DNA of 64,000 bases from Erythrobacter sp. (GCA_025698865.1 JAILWQ010000004.1:186001-250000); one strand, 5' to 3'; counted from the first letter of the stretch, positions 24,819 to 33,929 are shown. A program made the numbers and translations. Notes: a model not told the origin generated them from the sequence alone.

Positions 24819-25837
24819 CGCTTGGAGACCTTCTGGCGCAAAAGAGAATAACAACCGCTCTCGTGGTGGATGACGTCTGCGACGCCGTGCCGACAGCGAC
24901 GGATATTGGACCCGAGAACGAGGCTTGGGCGATCTTCAATGACGACCTTACCGCCGAACAACGCCAGCTTATCGAAGCTGTATATGAGGATGCGAAAGAC
25001 AGAAGTTTCGATGAGCTGGTGTCCGATGATGCCTATGTGGCAGCCGTATGGGGCTTGCGCGATACCCTTACGGAAGTCGCCGCTCCTTTGTTCGAGCAGT
25101 ATCTTGCCGATCAGGCATCTGACCAAACTTATGTCGATGTGGTGGTCCAGAAGCTTCAAGAGCTCGGCCTCGAGTGTCGGACATCCGGGCGCGACTTCAT
25201 CGAAGCTGCGCAGGAGGTCGATCTCATTGTTATCGACCTGTTCTTCAACAAAGCGCAGGACGAGGCGGCCCTTCACGCATCCAAAAGGATGCTGCGCGAC
25301 GCCATAGAGAAGCGTCGAGCCACGCCGCCCCTGGTTATCCTTATGTCACGCAGTCCTCGGCTCGAAGACAAGCGAGAAGAGTTTCGAGACGAAGTGGGCC
25401 TCTTGGACTCGGGTTTCAGGATCATAAGGAAATCGGAGCTAGAAGAGGCAGGCAAACTCGATCGCCAGCTTGAGCGCCTTGCCCACAATGCGGATGACTC
25501 CCGCATGCTCGCGCGATTCTTTGAATCCCTCGAACAGGGAATGGCTGACGCCACTTCGCGAACGCTCAAACTTTTGCGAAATCTCCGCCTCTCGGACATC
25601 GGTCAGATCCAGCAACTGCTACTCAACGCCGAGGGCGAACCGGCGGGAAGCTATCTGGTCGATGTCTTCGATCGTGTTCTGCAACACGAGATCGAACGTG
25701 AGCGGCAAATCATCGATGCGGCAATTCCCTTAGCGGCCTGTTGCCCACTGAACCCGAAAGCGAACCTTCACCGGACTAATGGGGAGACATTCATTGTTTC
25801 CAATGACGCTCAACGAATGGCGCGAACGGCTCGATGA
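24815..25837 (+). CDS. Divergent receiver-like protein paired with GHKL ATPase
   Basis: TTALVVDDVCDA ... VDLIVIDLFFNKAQD ... PPLVILMSRS ... FRIIRKSEL; 4-bp overlap with upstream gene. Confidence 0.6.
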   Translation: MTLGDLLAQKRITTALVVDDVCDAVPTATDIGPENEAWAIFNDDLTAEQRQLIEAVYEDAKDRSFDELVSDDAYVAAVWGLRDTLTEVAAPLFEQYLADQASDQTYVDVVVQKLQELGLECRTSGRDFIEAAQEVDLIVIDLFFNKAQDEAALHASKRMLRDAIEKRRATPPLVILMSRSPRLEDKREEFRDEVGLLDSGFRIIRKSELEEAGKLDRQLERLAHNADDSRMLARFFESLEQGMADATSRTLKLLRNLRLSDIGQIQQLLLNAEGEPAGSYLVDVFDRVLQHEIERERQIIDAAIPLAACCPLNPKANLHRTNGETFIVSNDAQRMARTAR

Positions 25838-25925
25838 CAACGGGCGCGCGCTCGGCATCGAGCCGTTCACCACTCTGCCGCAGGTCGATCCTGGCGCGCA
25901 AATCCTGCTCTCGGTGCGAAGCTGG
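25779..25925 (+). pseudogene. Possible 5' fragment of a third gene (MTLNEWRERLDDNGRALGIEPFTTLPQVDPGAQILLSVRSW...)
   Basis: GC3-rich codons, overlaps the receiver-like gene end, frame interrupted by ssb sequence. Confidence 0.35.
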
Positions 25926-26309
25926 CCAAAGGTTCGCCAGGTCTTTGCGCTGATCGATGCGATCGAGGACGTTGGCATCCATCCCTGCGATGTAGCTCTC
26001 CGAGCCATACCGCGTCACACCGTCCTGGTCTTCCCACTGCGTGTAGTGGATACGGCCCTGGACCGAGACCAGCTGGCCTTTCGAGCAATACTGACCGACG
26101 GTCTTGGCGAGGCCGTTGAAGCAGGTCACACGGTGGAATTCGCTGTCCTTGGCGGTGTAGCCGTTCTCGTCCTTGTAGGTCTTGCCGTCCTTGTCGCGTG
26201 CAGGACGATCGGTGACGACAGTGATCCCGGTAACGCTGGTTCCGCCCTTGGTTTCGCGGGTGTCCGGATCGCGGGCGATACGGCCGGTGAGGATTGCGAT
26301 ATTGGTCAT
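25791..26309 (-). CDS. ssb: Single-stranded DNA-binding protein, native C-terminus replaced
   Basis: MTNIAILTGRIARDPDTRETKGGTSVTGITVVTDRP...; after about residue 125 it reads antisense of the + strand fragment; no acidic C-terminal tail. Confidence 0.75.
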   Translation of the reverse strand: MTNIAILTGRIARDPDTRETKGGTSVTGITVVTDRPARDKDGKTYKDENGYTAKDSEFHRVTCFNGLAKTVGQYCSKGQLVSVQGRIHYTQWEDQDGVTRYGSESYIAGMDANVLDRIDQRKDLANLWPASHREQDLRARIDLRQSGERLDAERAPVVIEPFAPFVERHWKQ

Positions 26310-26578
26310 GAGATAAGTTCCTTCAGTTCCTCAAACCGGAGACCATCTCCGGCTTGCGAACATCCAGAAGAAGCAGGGCATGGGAGGACTGCACCGCAGG
26401 CCTGAAGGGCCGAAGGGAAACCTGTTCATGACGGGGGGTGCGGGCAGGCGGCGAAGCCGCCAACACGGCCGGAAAGGAACGGGTTGCGGCTCCTCAGCTG
26501 ACCTGGTTCAGGACTGTTCGCGAAGAAAGCCGGATGGGTATCGGGTGCGGGTCTGAAGGTGCCAAGACCCTGCTGCAA

Positions 26579-26848
26579 TCAGCTTACCTCATTGCCTTCC
26601 GATACCGCCAGGAGATCCATGAAGTTGCGGGCTGCTTCCCGGTCTTCCTCGTTCTCGAAGGCCACGTCGAGGTCGGGGGCAGACCCGAGCAGGTAGAGCA
26701 TGGCCCACAGGGCAAAGCGTTTTCCCCGGTCCTGCTCCAGACCGAGATCGACCTGGCATCGCTCGATCCCCGAGGCCAAGGTTTCTGCGCCAACCGCTCC
26801 AGGATCGGCAGTGCCAAAATAGCGCATGAGAAGCGTATCGAGGTCCAT
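26579..26848 (-). CDS. Hypothetical protein (accessory element backbone)
   Basis: Intact 89-aa ORF MDLDTLLMRYFGTADPG...; position next to ssb. Confidence 0.55.
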   Translation of the reverse strand: MDLDTLLMRYFGTADPGAVGAETLASGIERCQVDLGLEQDRGKRFALWAMLYLLGSAPDLDVAFENEEDREAARNFMDLLAVSEGNEVS

Positions 26849-26919
26849 CGCACTCTTTTCGGATCATCGGTCGGGCCGCGGCGAGGAAGGCCAGCATTCG
26901 TGGCCCGGTCAAGCGTCGC

Positions 26920-27273
26920 TCAATCAGCGGTGGGTTGCTCGCGAAGCCGCCGGGCGCGCTCGACGAAGTGCTCCATCTGGGTGGCGGCATGCAGGGTAAG
27001 CGGATGCGGCTTCGCATCGGCACGAGGGGATATGAATTCCGCGATTTCTTCGATTGCTGCAAGCTGATCGGCGCTGGCCTTCGACAGAAGGCCGAGCACC
27101 ATGTTCTCAAGGGCGATCACCCTGATGCGCAATTGGATGATCTCGGCATCGGAAAGTGGCGGAATATCCCATTTCTCGCAGTCGGCAGCGAGCGCTTCCT
27201 GCGGCCCGCAGGGCAATGCCCCGCCTTCGTCTTCCCAGCGCGACAGCGCCCCGGCTTTTCCCGTTTCCGACAT
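26920..27273 (-). CDS. Hypothetical protein (accessory element backbone)
   Basis: 117-aa ORF MSETGKAGALSRWEDEGGALPCGPQEA... Confidence 0.55.
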   Translation of the reverse strand: MSETGKAGALSRWEDEGGALPCGPQEALAADCEKWDIPPLSDAEIIQLRIRVIALENMVLGLLSKASADQLAAIEEIAEFISPRADAKPHPLTLHAATQMEHFVERARRLREQPTAD

Positions 27274-27377
27274 ATGCGGTTCCTTTCATAACCAACGAGG
27301 CGATCGTCTGCACGCTGCTCACATAACACAAAGCCCTACCGGGATGCGCTTGGCACGGCGACAGCGAAGCCGGGCAA

Positions 27378-27476
27378 ACGGAACCCCGCGCGTCGGGTTG
27401 GTCTTCACGCGTGGTTCCTGAACGACCCCTTGGGGGCACCTGCGACCCGCAGGGCGTCGGGGGGAGGCGGGGCCGT
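27378..27476. repeat. Structured intergenic repeat, copy A
   Basis: ACGGAACCCCGCGC...GGTTCCTGAACGACCCC...CCTGCGACCCGCAGG...GGGGCC; homologous to 43464-43558. Confidence 0.7.
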
Positions 27477-27559
27477 CCTTTCCTGATCTTGCGTTGTTCG
27501 TTGCGATTTCTTGCCGAGGATATCTCCTGAATTGCCGGGTCACCGGGAAACGCGTCCGA

Positions 27560-27967
27560 TCACATACCTTCCATGTCGTGATCGGCCATCGAGGACATGT
27601 CATGGCCCGTATGGGGATCGGCGGGCGGAGTCGCCTCGCTCGCGGGTTGCGGGCGCGTTGCTGGCGCGGCGGGTGTGGCAGTTGCGCGTGAAGCGGGCGA
27701 GGCGGCGCGCCGTGAGGCGGGCGTGGCGGCATCATCTGCCGAAGTAGCGTCCTGCCGCGCAGTCGCTGCCTCACCTTCGGAGGGAGAGGCTGCCGGGTCT
27801 GCAAGACCCGCTTCAGGTGCCGTACCAGCCACCACCGCAGCTTCGCCCATAGTCGAAACCTCGGTGATCGGTGTGCTCTCCTGCGCCTCGTCGCAGGCAG
27901 CAAGAGCGGACATCAAGGGCGAGATCGCGAGAAACCCGATCGCTACATTCAATCTGGAAGTACGCAT
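27560..27967 (-). CDS. Ala/Thr-rich lipoprotein with His/Met-rich C-terminus
   Basis: LSALAAC lipobox; ends DPHTGHDMSSMADHDMEGM. Confidence 0.6.
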   Translation of the reverse strand: MRTSRLNVAIGFLAISPLMSALAACDEAQESTPITEVSTMGEAAVVAGTAPEAGLADPAASPSEGEAATARQDATSADDAATPASRRAASPASRATATPAAPATRPQPASEATPPADPHTGHDMSSMADHDMEGM

Positions 27968-27981
27968 GCTCTTCAACTCCT

Positions 27982-28653
27982 TCAGAGCCAGGAAATACCG
28001 AGGTGGTTCGCCCCATGCGCGAGCTCGCCGCCAAGGAAGCCTTGGATGAGAACGAGCGCCGCCATGGAGAAGATCGACGCGCGCAACCAGGCGCGGCTCT
28101 GGCTCGGCCTGCTCGCGAGATAGGCCATCGCAATACCGAGAACCGCGATCAGCATACCGTTCCATCGATGCACCTGCATGACAGTGTCGCCGCCGAACCA
28201 CAGCCCGGTGTGAATCCATCCGAACAGGACTGCGACCACCGCGCCGATGGCCCCGCCGTAGGCAAGCACGCGCACCGCACTTTCCAGGCCCGCTCCTTTC
28301 CGGCGCATCACGAACAATTCGGTGGCCGCAGCCATGAGAAACAAGGCGATCGGGAAATGGATCGTTGCCGGATGCAGCTTCTTCAGTACGGCCATGACGC
28401 CGGCTTCGCCCTCATCCGCATGGCCAACGGCCTCGTCATGACCTCCGCCCGCTTCATCGTGCGCGTCAGAGGATTCGCCAGCATCCGCAGTCTCACCCAT
28501 CTGCGCCATGGCCGCCTGGTCGTGCGCATCGCCATTGGTGGCAGCAGGCGCGGCGCTCGCCTCTTCGCCATGTTTTTCGTCGCCATGAGCATGAACGGGT
28601 CCGACGAAGAGCAGGCTTGCGACGAGCAGCGCCAAGAATGAGGGGGCTTTCAT
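27982..28653 (-). CDS. DUF2231-like membrane protein
   Basis: Signal peptide, His-rich stretch, LKKLHPATIHFPIALFLMAA then 4 TM. Confidence 0.7.
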   Translation of the reverse strand: MKAPSFLALLVASLLFVGPVHAHGDEKHGEEASAAPAATNGDAHDQAAMAQMGETADAGESSDAHDEAGGGHDEAVGHADEGEAGVMAVLKKLHPATIHFPIALFLMAAATELFVMRRKGAGLESAVRVLAYGGAIGAVVAVLFGWIHTGLWFGGDTVMQVHRWNGMLIAVLGIAMAYLASRPSQSRAWLRASIFSMAALVLIQGFLGGELAHGANHLGISWL

Positions 28654-28883
28654 GTCTCGTATGTCTCCCGACCCTGCAGTTAAAGTGCGACCTATGTGCC
28701 TGATACGCACCGCAGCCGCCTGCCCCTCACATTAATTTGATGGTATTGGCGCGACAGATGTGCGTCCGCCGTATCACGTCTGATGGCGGCACCATCGCGA
28801 TTGTCGAACGCAGTCGGCTCCTGGCCCCGTTCGGCCTGGCGCACGGGTTAAGGCGTTCGCCCACGCGCATTAGCCCCATGGGC

Positions 28884-29615
28884 TCAGGCGAGTTTGCTCT
28901 TCTTTGTGCGACGACGCAGCCGCGGCATCCGGTTCGCAAGCAGGACGAAACCCGACAGGGCTATGATCGTGCCGCCAATGCCGAACAGCAGAAGCCACCA
29001 ACTGTTGATGCGATCGCGCTCGGTCCAGTCCATGATGTGCAGGCCCCAGATGAAATCGAACAGGCGCCAAGTATCACTACGCGCCGCCCCGAGGGTACCG
29101 CTGCTGGCATCGATGTAGAGGCGCGTCGAAGCCTCGTCAGCATAGGTGACCTGCCAGGCCGGAAAAGGGCCGCGAAACTCGGTCCCCACCGGTTCGTGAA
29201 CGAGCCGCGCGCCTTCGATCGTCGTGCGCGGTCCGGTCCATGCGCGCAACGCGATGGATCTTGCCGTCGGAGCCGAGATGGGGGAGAGTTTGCGCCCTGT
29301 CACCGGATCGTGAAGGCTCACGCTACCGTCGACCTTTCGGACCTCGGTCACGGCATCGCCGTCGAGCGAACGCGTCGACACCGCCGCAAGAGTACCGTCG
29401 TTTGCGACCCAGGCCGGGAGCGGGGCATCGGCAGGCAGCGCCTCTTGTTCACGCGAAACGACATGTTCGGAGCGAACTTCTTCCAGGTTGAGAAACGACA
29501 TGAGGGCGCCGGTTCCCATCCACAAGAGAACCTGGACACCGACGAAAATCGCCAGCCATTTGTGGATCTTGCTGCCGAGCACATGCAGGCGCAGCTTCAG
29601 CGACGGCGTTGCCAA
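28884..29615 (-). CDS. PepSY domain-containing membrane protein
   Basis: KIHKWLAIFVGVQVLLWMGTGALMSFLNLE...; C-terminal TM. Confidence 0.75.
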   Translation of the reverse strand: MATPSLKLRLHVLGSKIHKWLAIFVGVQVLLWMGTGALMSFLNLEEVRSEHVVSREQEALPADAPLPAWVANDGTLAAVSTRSLDGDAVTEVRKVDGSVSLHDPVTGRKLSPISAPTARSIALRAWTGPRTTIEGARLVHEPVGTEFRGPFPAWQVTYADEASTRLYIDASSGTLGAARSDTWRLFDFIWGLHIMDWTERDRINSWWLLLFGIGGTIIALSGFVLLANRMPRLRRRTKKSKLA

Positions 29616-29642
29616 CCGGTGCTACCTCTTCGAAAGCCGTAA

Positions 29643-30161
29643 TCAGTTGCGCAGCGCGCGCGACGAGGAATGGTACTGGACGATTCTCCACCCGTCCGCA
29701 TCGTGAGCAAGCACCGATGTCGCCACGCCGTCGCGCTCGATCACCCGGCCATCGCTAAGTTCGATGCGATAGCCATACGTCTCATAGGCATGGGCCATGT
29801 GCCCCATCCGGGTGACGGTCAGCGTGGGGTCGGTAAAGGTGAAGCTCACAATCGCGTCGAGCTCGGGGCCCAAATGGTGCTCCATGTAATTGGCAAAGCT
29901 TCCTTCCGCCTTGCCATTCTCGAAGATCGCCGAGTCCTCGGCGAAGAGCGCGCGCATTGCCTGCGCGTCGCGCGCTTCAAGAGCGGTGCGATAGGCCTTG
30001 AGGGTTTCTTCAGCGCCCGCGACATCCTCCGCCGAGGCGTCCATCGCGTGCATCTGATGGTTCGCATGAGAAGAGTGGTCCATCTGCTGCGCGAAGGCTG
30101 GCAGCGGTATCAGCGCGGCAACAAACGCAGTCGCCGCGATGCGCGTCAAAGTCTTGGTCAT
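29643..30161 (-). CDS. NTF2-like/SnoaL (DUF4440-type) periplasmic protein
   Basis: Signal peptide; VAGAEETLKAYRTALEARDAQAMRALFAEDSAIFENG. Confidence 0.7.
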   Translation of the reverse strand: MTKTLTRIAATAFVAALIPLPAFAQQMDHSSHANHQMHAMDASAEDVAGAEETLKAYRTALEARDAQAMRALFAEDSAIFENGKAEGSFANYMEHHLGPELDAIVSFTFTDPTLTVTRMGHMAHAYETYGYRIELSDGRVIERDGVATSVLAHDADGWRIVQYHSSSRALRN

Positions 30162-30185
30162 GGAAGTTTTATCCTTTTTGAGATT

Positions 30186-31502
30186 TCAGAACCAGAATCG
30201 CACACCGACGACATAATTGGTGACGCTCGGATCCTCTCCGGCGGCCCGCGCAAAATCCGCGCTGTCGCCGATGCGCCATTCTTGCGAAACGCCGACATAG
30301 GGTGCGAATTCGCGCGCGAACTCGTAGCGAAGACGCAGGCCCGCCTCGATCCGATCGAGCCCGGCACCGATGCCCAGCTCGGGAATGTCCTGCGCAGAAA
30401 GCGCGAGTTCGGCTCTGGGCTGGAGGATCAACCGCTGCGTGATGCGCTGGTCGAGTTCGCCCTCGATCCGCGCGGTCACATCGCCCTTGGTGGACACGAA
30501 GGCCGCAGCATCGACCTCGAAACGGTACGGCATGAGACCCTGTATGCCGATAACCGCGTGCGTGCGCTCCGGACCGGTGAGGTCCTGGCGAACACCCGCC
30601 TGGAAATCGAAGAAGGGCGCAATGGCGCGGCTCCAGAGCGCCTGGACCTCGGCGCCTTCTATGGGTTCGCCAAAGCTGCCCTCACCCTCGGACTTGAACC
30701 AGAATTTGTCGATGTCGCCGCCATAATATCCCTGGATGTCCCACAGATATCCATCCTTCCCCTCGCGGGCGCGGTATTCGAGGCGGTCGCCCTGAAACCA
30801 GAAGCGCATTCCTCCGTCGGTCTCGCGGACAAGCTCGCGCCGCGCTTCGTTCATGGCTTCCTCGCCCCAGATGGCGACCGCCGCGCGCGCTGGGCCGCTC
30901 CCGGCTTCTGGAGGAGGCGGCAGCAGCGGGATATCGGCATCCGAGCCCATCTGCATCGCCGAATGGTCCATGCCCTGCATGTCCTGTGAAGGCGTCTGCC
31001 CATGGTTCATCTGGCTGTGATCCATCTGCCCATGGTCCATCGACGACCTGTCTGCGTTCGCCTGCCCCATCTCGCCGTGGTTCATCTGCGAATGATCCAT
31101 CGCACCTTCGGCGGGCTTGCCCTGCGGCATCGAGCCGTGATCCATTCCGTCATGACTTTCGGGCGATGCCTGTGGACGGGCAGCGTCCATCGGCATTGTC
31201 ATGCCAGAATGACCGTCCCGAGCGGTCATCGAACCATGATCCATGGTTGAATGATCCATCTCGGAGCGGTCCATGGCGGCTTCAGGCTGGGCAGCCGGTT
31301 CGCATGCTCCATCTGCAACCGGATGCCCCATTGCGCGATGGCGCTCGGCTTCTTGTTCGCACTTTGTCTTGGCGTCGGCCTGCGCCTCGACACTCTGCTG
31401 CGGTTCCGTCGGCGAATGACCGGCATGCTGCGCCGCCGCCGGGGAGGCGAGAACTGAGCCGGCTGCGACCGATGCGAGCAGGCTGACAATACGAATTTTC
31501 AT
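30186..31502 (-). CDS. copB: Copper resistance protein CopB
   Basis: Repeated MDHSxMxHG units then beta-barrel ending YVVGVRFWF; overlaps copA. Confidence 0.9.
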   Translation of the reverse strand: MKIRIVSLLASVAAGSVLASPAAAQHAGHSPTEPQQSVEAQADAKTKCEQEAERHRAMGHPVADGACEPAAQPEAAMDRSEMDHSTMDHGSMTARDGHSGMTMPMDAARPQASPESHDGMDHGSMPQGKPAEGAMDHSQMNHGEMGQANADRSSMDHGQMDHSQMNHGQTPSQDMQGMDHSAMQMGSDADIPLLPPPPEAGSGPARAAVAIWGEEAMNEARRELVRETDGGMRFWFQGDRLEYRAREGKDGYLWDIQGYYGGDIDKFWFKSEGEGSFGEPIEGAEVQALWSRAIAPFFDFQAGVRQDLTGPERTHAVIGIQGLMPYRFEVDAAAFVSTKGDVTARIEGELDQRITQRLILQPRAELALSAQDIPELGIGAGLDRIEAGLRLRYEFAREFAPYVGVSQEWRIGDSADFARAAGEDPSVTNYVVGVRFWF

Positions 31503-33307
31503 GCTTCGCTCCCGTCGGGATTGGCGACCGTGACGATCTGAAACATCCCGGCATGCATGTGGTAGAGAAGGTGACAGTGGAAGGCCCAGTCGCCCGGCTC
31601 GTCCGCCGTCAGGTCGAACTGCGCGCTGCCACCCGGCTGCAGGATTACCGTGTGCTTGAGCGGTTGACGATCGGCCGGCGCGCCATTGACCAGCTCGAAG
31701 AAATGACCGTGCAAGTGAATGGGGTGCGCCATCATCGTGTCGTTGACGAGCTTCACGCGCACGCGCTCGTTATAGGCGAAACGGATCGGCTCGTCTGAGA
31801 CGGCGGAGAACTTCTTGCCGTCGAACGACCACATGTAGCGCTCCATATTGCCGGTCAGATGAATTTCCATTCGCCGTGACGGCGTGCGGCCCTCGCGGTG
31901 CGGCGTCAGAGCGCGCAGCTTGCGATAGTCGAGCGTGCGATGCGGCACATCGGCGAGACCGATGCCGGGATCGCCCATACGGTCGACCGGGTTCATCGAG
32001 ACCATGTCGAGACCGGGACCGACCTTCACATCGGGTGGCAGGAGCGAGGTATCGCGCATCTGCATGCCCGACATTCCGGCCATGCCTGCCATCTCGGATT
32101 GGCCGGACGAACCATGGTCCATCCCCGCCATGTCGCCGCCACTTCCATGGTCCATACCCGACATGCCGGCATCGCCAGACGAGCCGTGGTCCATGCCGCT
32201 CATGCCCATGTCGGCCATGGTCAGGAGCGGCGGATCGCGCAGCGGCGGAATGGCGGCGCGCGCGCCGGGTGCGCTCGCGAGTGTGGCAATACCCATGCCC
32301 GAGCGGTCCATCGACTCAGCGACCAGCGTGTAGGCCTGTTGCGCGCCCGGCGTCACGACGACGTCATAGGTCTCGGCCACGCCGATCTGGAACTCGTCGA
32401 CCTCAACCGGCTCGACGTTCTGCCCGTCCGCCTGAACGATGGTCATCGGCAGGCCGGGAATGCGAATATTGAAGAAGGTCATGGCGCCGGCATTGATGAA
32501 GCGCAGCCGCACGCGTTCGCCCGGGCGGAAGAGGTATTCCAGATTGTCGAGCGGGCCATGGCCGTTCAGAAGATAGGTATAAGCCGCGCTCGACACGTCG
32601 AGGATGTCCGTCGGCATCATGCGCATTTTCGCCCACATCCGGCGATCCTCGCCCGAAAGCGGGTAATCGTCGGTCCAGGTGTTCTGGTTGTAGTTGAAGT
32701 AGCCTTCGCCCTTCTTGAGCTTGTCGAAAATCGTGTGGGGCGACATTTCGCTGAATTCGCTCAGCACCACGATATATTCGCGGTCGGCCTGGACCGGATC
32801 GGGTCCGGCGGGGTCGATCACGATCGCGCCGTAATGCCCGGCCTGTTCCTGCAGGCCGCTATGCGAGTGCCACCAGTAGGTACCCGACTGGCGAACCGGA
32901 AATTCGGCGGTGAAGGTCTCTCCCGGTTTGACGCCGGGAAAGCTCACGCCAGGCACTCCATCGAGCTGAAACGGCACGAGCAGACCGTGCCAGTGGATCG
33001 AGGTATCTTCCTCGAGCTGGTTATGGACATTGAGCCGGACGGTCGTGCCTTCCTGCAATCGCAACAGCGGACCGGGGATCGTGCCATTGACGGCGATCGC
33101 GCCGCCGCGCCTGTTGCCGGTCGCGAAGGCCGATCGGGCAACGGTGAGGTCGATATTGGGGCCGGATATCTCGTCCAGCCCCTTGCGGGCGTTACCTGCG
33201 AGGATGTCCGCGCCCCGTGCCCAGGCAGGCATCGCCCCGGCAAGGCCGAGCAGACCCATTCCTCCTGCTCCGGCTCCGAGAAACTTGCGTCGATTGACGG
33301 CGATCAT
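31499..33307 (-). CDS. copA: Copper resistance multicopper oxidase CopA
   Basis: HWHGLLVPFQLDGVPGVS, WWHSHSGLQEQ, HPIHLHGHFFEL, HCHLLYHMHAGM; Met/Gly/Asp/His repeats. Confidence 0.93.
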   Translation of the reverse strand: MIAVNRRKFLGAGAGGMGLLGLAGAMPAWARGADILAGNARKGLDEISGPNIDLTVARSAFATGNRRGGAIAVNGTIPGPLLRLQEGTTVRLNVHNQLEEDTSIHWHGLLVPFQLDGVPGVSFPGVKPGETFTAEFPVRQSGTYWWHSHSGLQEQAGHYGAIVIDPAGPDPVQADREYIVVLSEFSEMSPHTIFDKLKKGEGYFNYNQNTWTDDYPLSGEDRRMWAKMRMMPTDILDVSSAAYTYLLNGHGPLDNLEYLFRPGERVRLRFINAGAMTFFNIRIPGLPMTIVQADGQNVEPVEVDEFQIGVAETYDVVVTPGAQQAYTLVAESMDRSGMGIATLASAPGARAAIPPLRDPPLLTMADMGMSGMDHGSSGDAGMSGMDHGSGGDMAGMDHGSSGQSEMAGMAGMSGMQMRDTSLLPPDVKVGPGLDMVSMNPVDRMGDPGIGLADVPHRTLDYRKLRALTPHREGRTPSRRMEIHLTGNMERYMWSFDGKKFSAVSDEPIRFAYNERVRVKLVNDTMMAHPIHLHGHFFELVNGAPADRQPLKHTVILQPGGSAQFDLTADEPGDWAFHCHLLYHMHAGMFQIVTVANPDGSEA

Positions 33308-33362
33308 AAAGGGCTCCTGACTTGGCGTTTACCGTTACTTACGCGCGCGCCCAGCCAACCCC

Positions 33363-33923
33363 TCAAAGTTTTTCGAAGCGCTCCTTCAGCCTGTTGCGCG
33401 CGCGATATACGCGGGTTTCGATCGCCTTTTCGGTCGTTCCGAGAAGATCGGCCGCCTCGGCCTGGCTACGCCCCTCGATGGTCACGAGCACAAGCGCTTC
33501 GCGCAGCCTTACAGGCATTCGCGCGATCTCGGCCTGAACGAGATTGAGCTCTTCCCTGGAAACGGCCAACGCTTCAGGACCAGGCAAATCGTCGGCGATG
33601 GAATAGAGTTCGTCATCACCCGACAGTCCGAAAAAGCCCGCGACCTTGCGCCTGCGCAAACGGTCCCGGCAGCGGTTGAGGACGACGGTTGTCAGATAGG
33701 GTCCGATCGGCTTGTCCGGATCAAGCCGATGGCGCGTCAGCCACACCGAAGCGAGGCTGTCCTGAACAACGTCCTCGGCCTGAGAAGGAGAGGAAAGCAT
33801 GCGTGTCCCGAGCGCGAGAAGCCGACCAGTTTCATGCTCGACGAGTTGGCTGAAAGCCCGCTTGTTTCCAGCCCTCGCCTGCGAAACAAGGGCCTCATCC
33901 GGATTGTCGCCCGCCCCCGACAT
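33363..33923 (-). CDS. ECF-type RNA polymerase sigma factor
   Basis: Sigma2 AEDVVQDSLASVW, sigma4 IEGRSQAEAADLLGTTEKAIETRVYRARNRL. Confidence 0.88.
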   Translation of the reverse strand: MSGAGDNPDEALVSQARAGNKRAFSQLVEHETGRLLALGTRMLSSPSQAEDVVQDSLASVWLTRHRLDPDKPIGPYLTTVVLNRCRDRLRRRKVAGFFGLSGDDELYSIADDLPGPEALAVSREELNLVQAEIARMPVRLREALVLVTIEGRSQAEAADLLGTTEKAIETRVYRARNRLKERFEKL

Positions 33924-33929
33924 GGCGCT

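Noticed and set aside
30990-31270. Periodic short repeats suggestive of a CRISPR-like or tandem array
   Set aside because: They encode the MDHSxM copper-binding repeats of CopB in frame; no spacer/repeat regularity
31898-33547. 549-aa + strand ORF opposite copA
   Set aside because: Antisense of a multicopper oxidase with all four copper motifs
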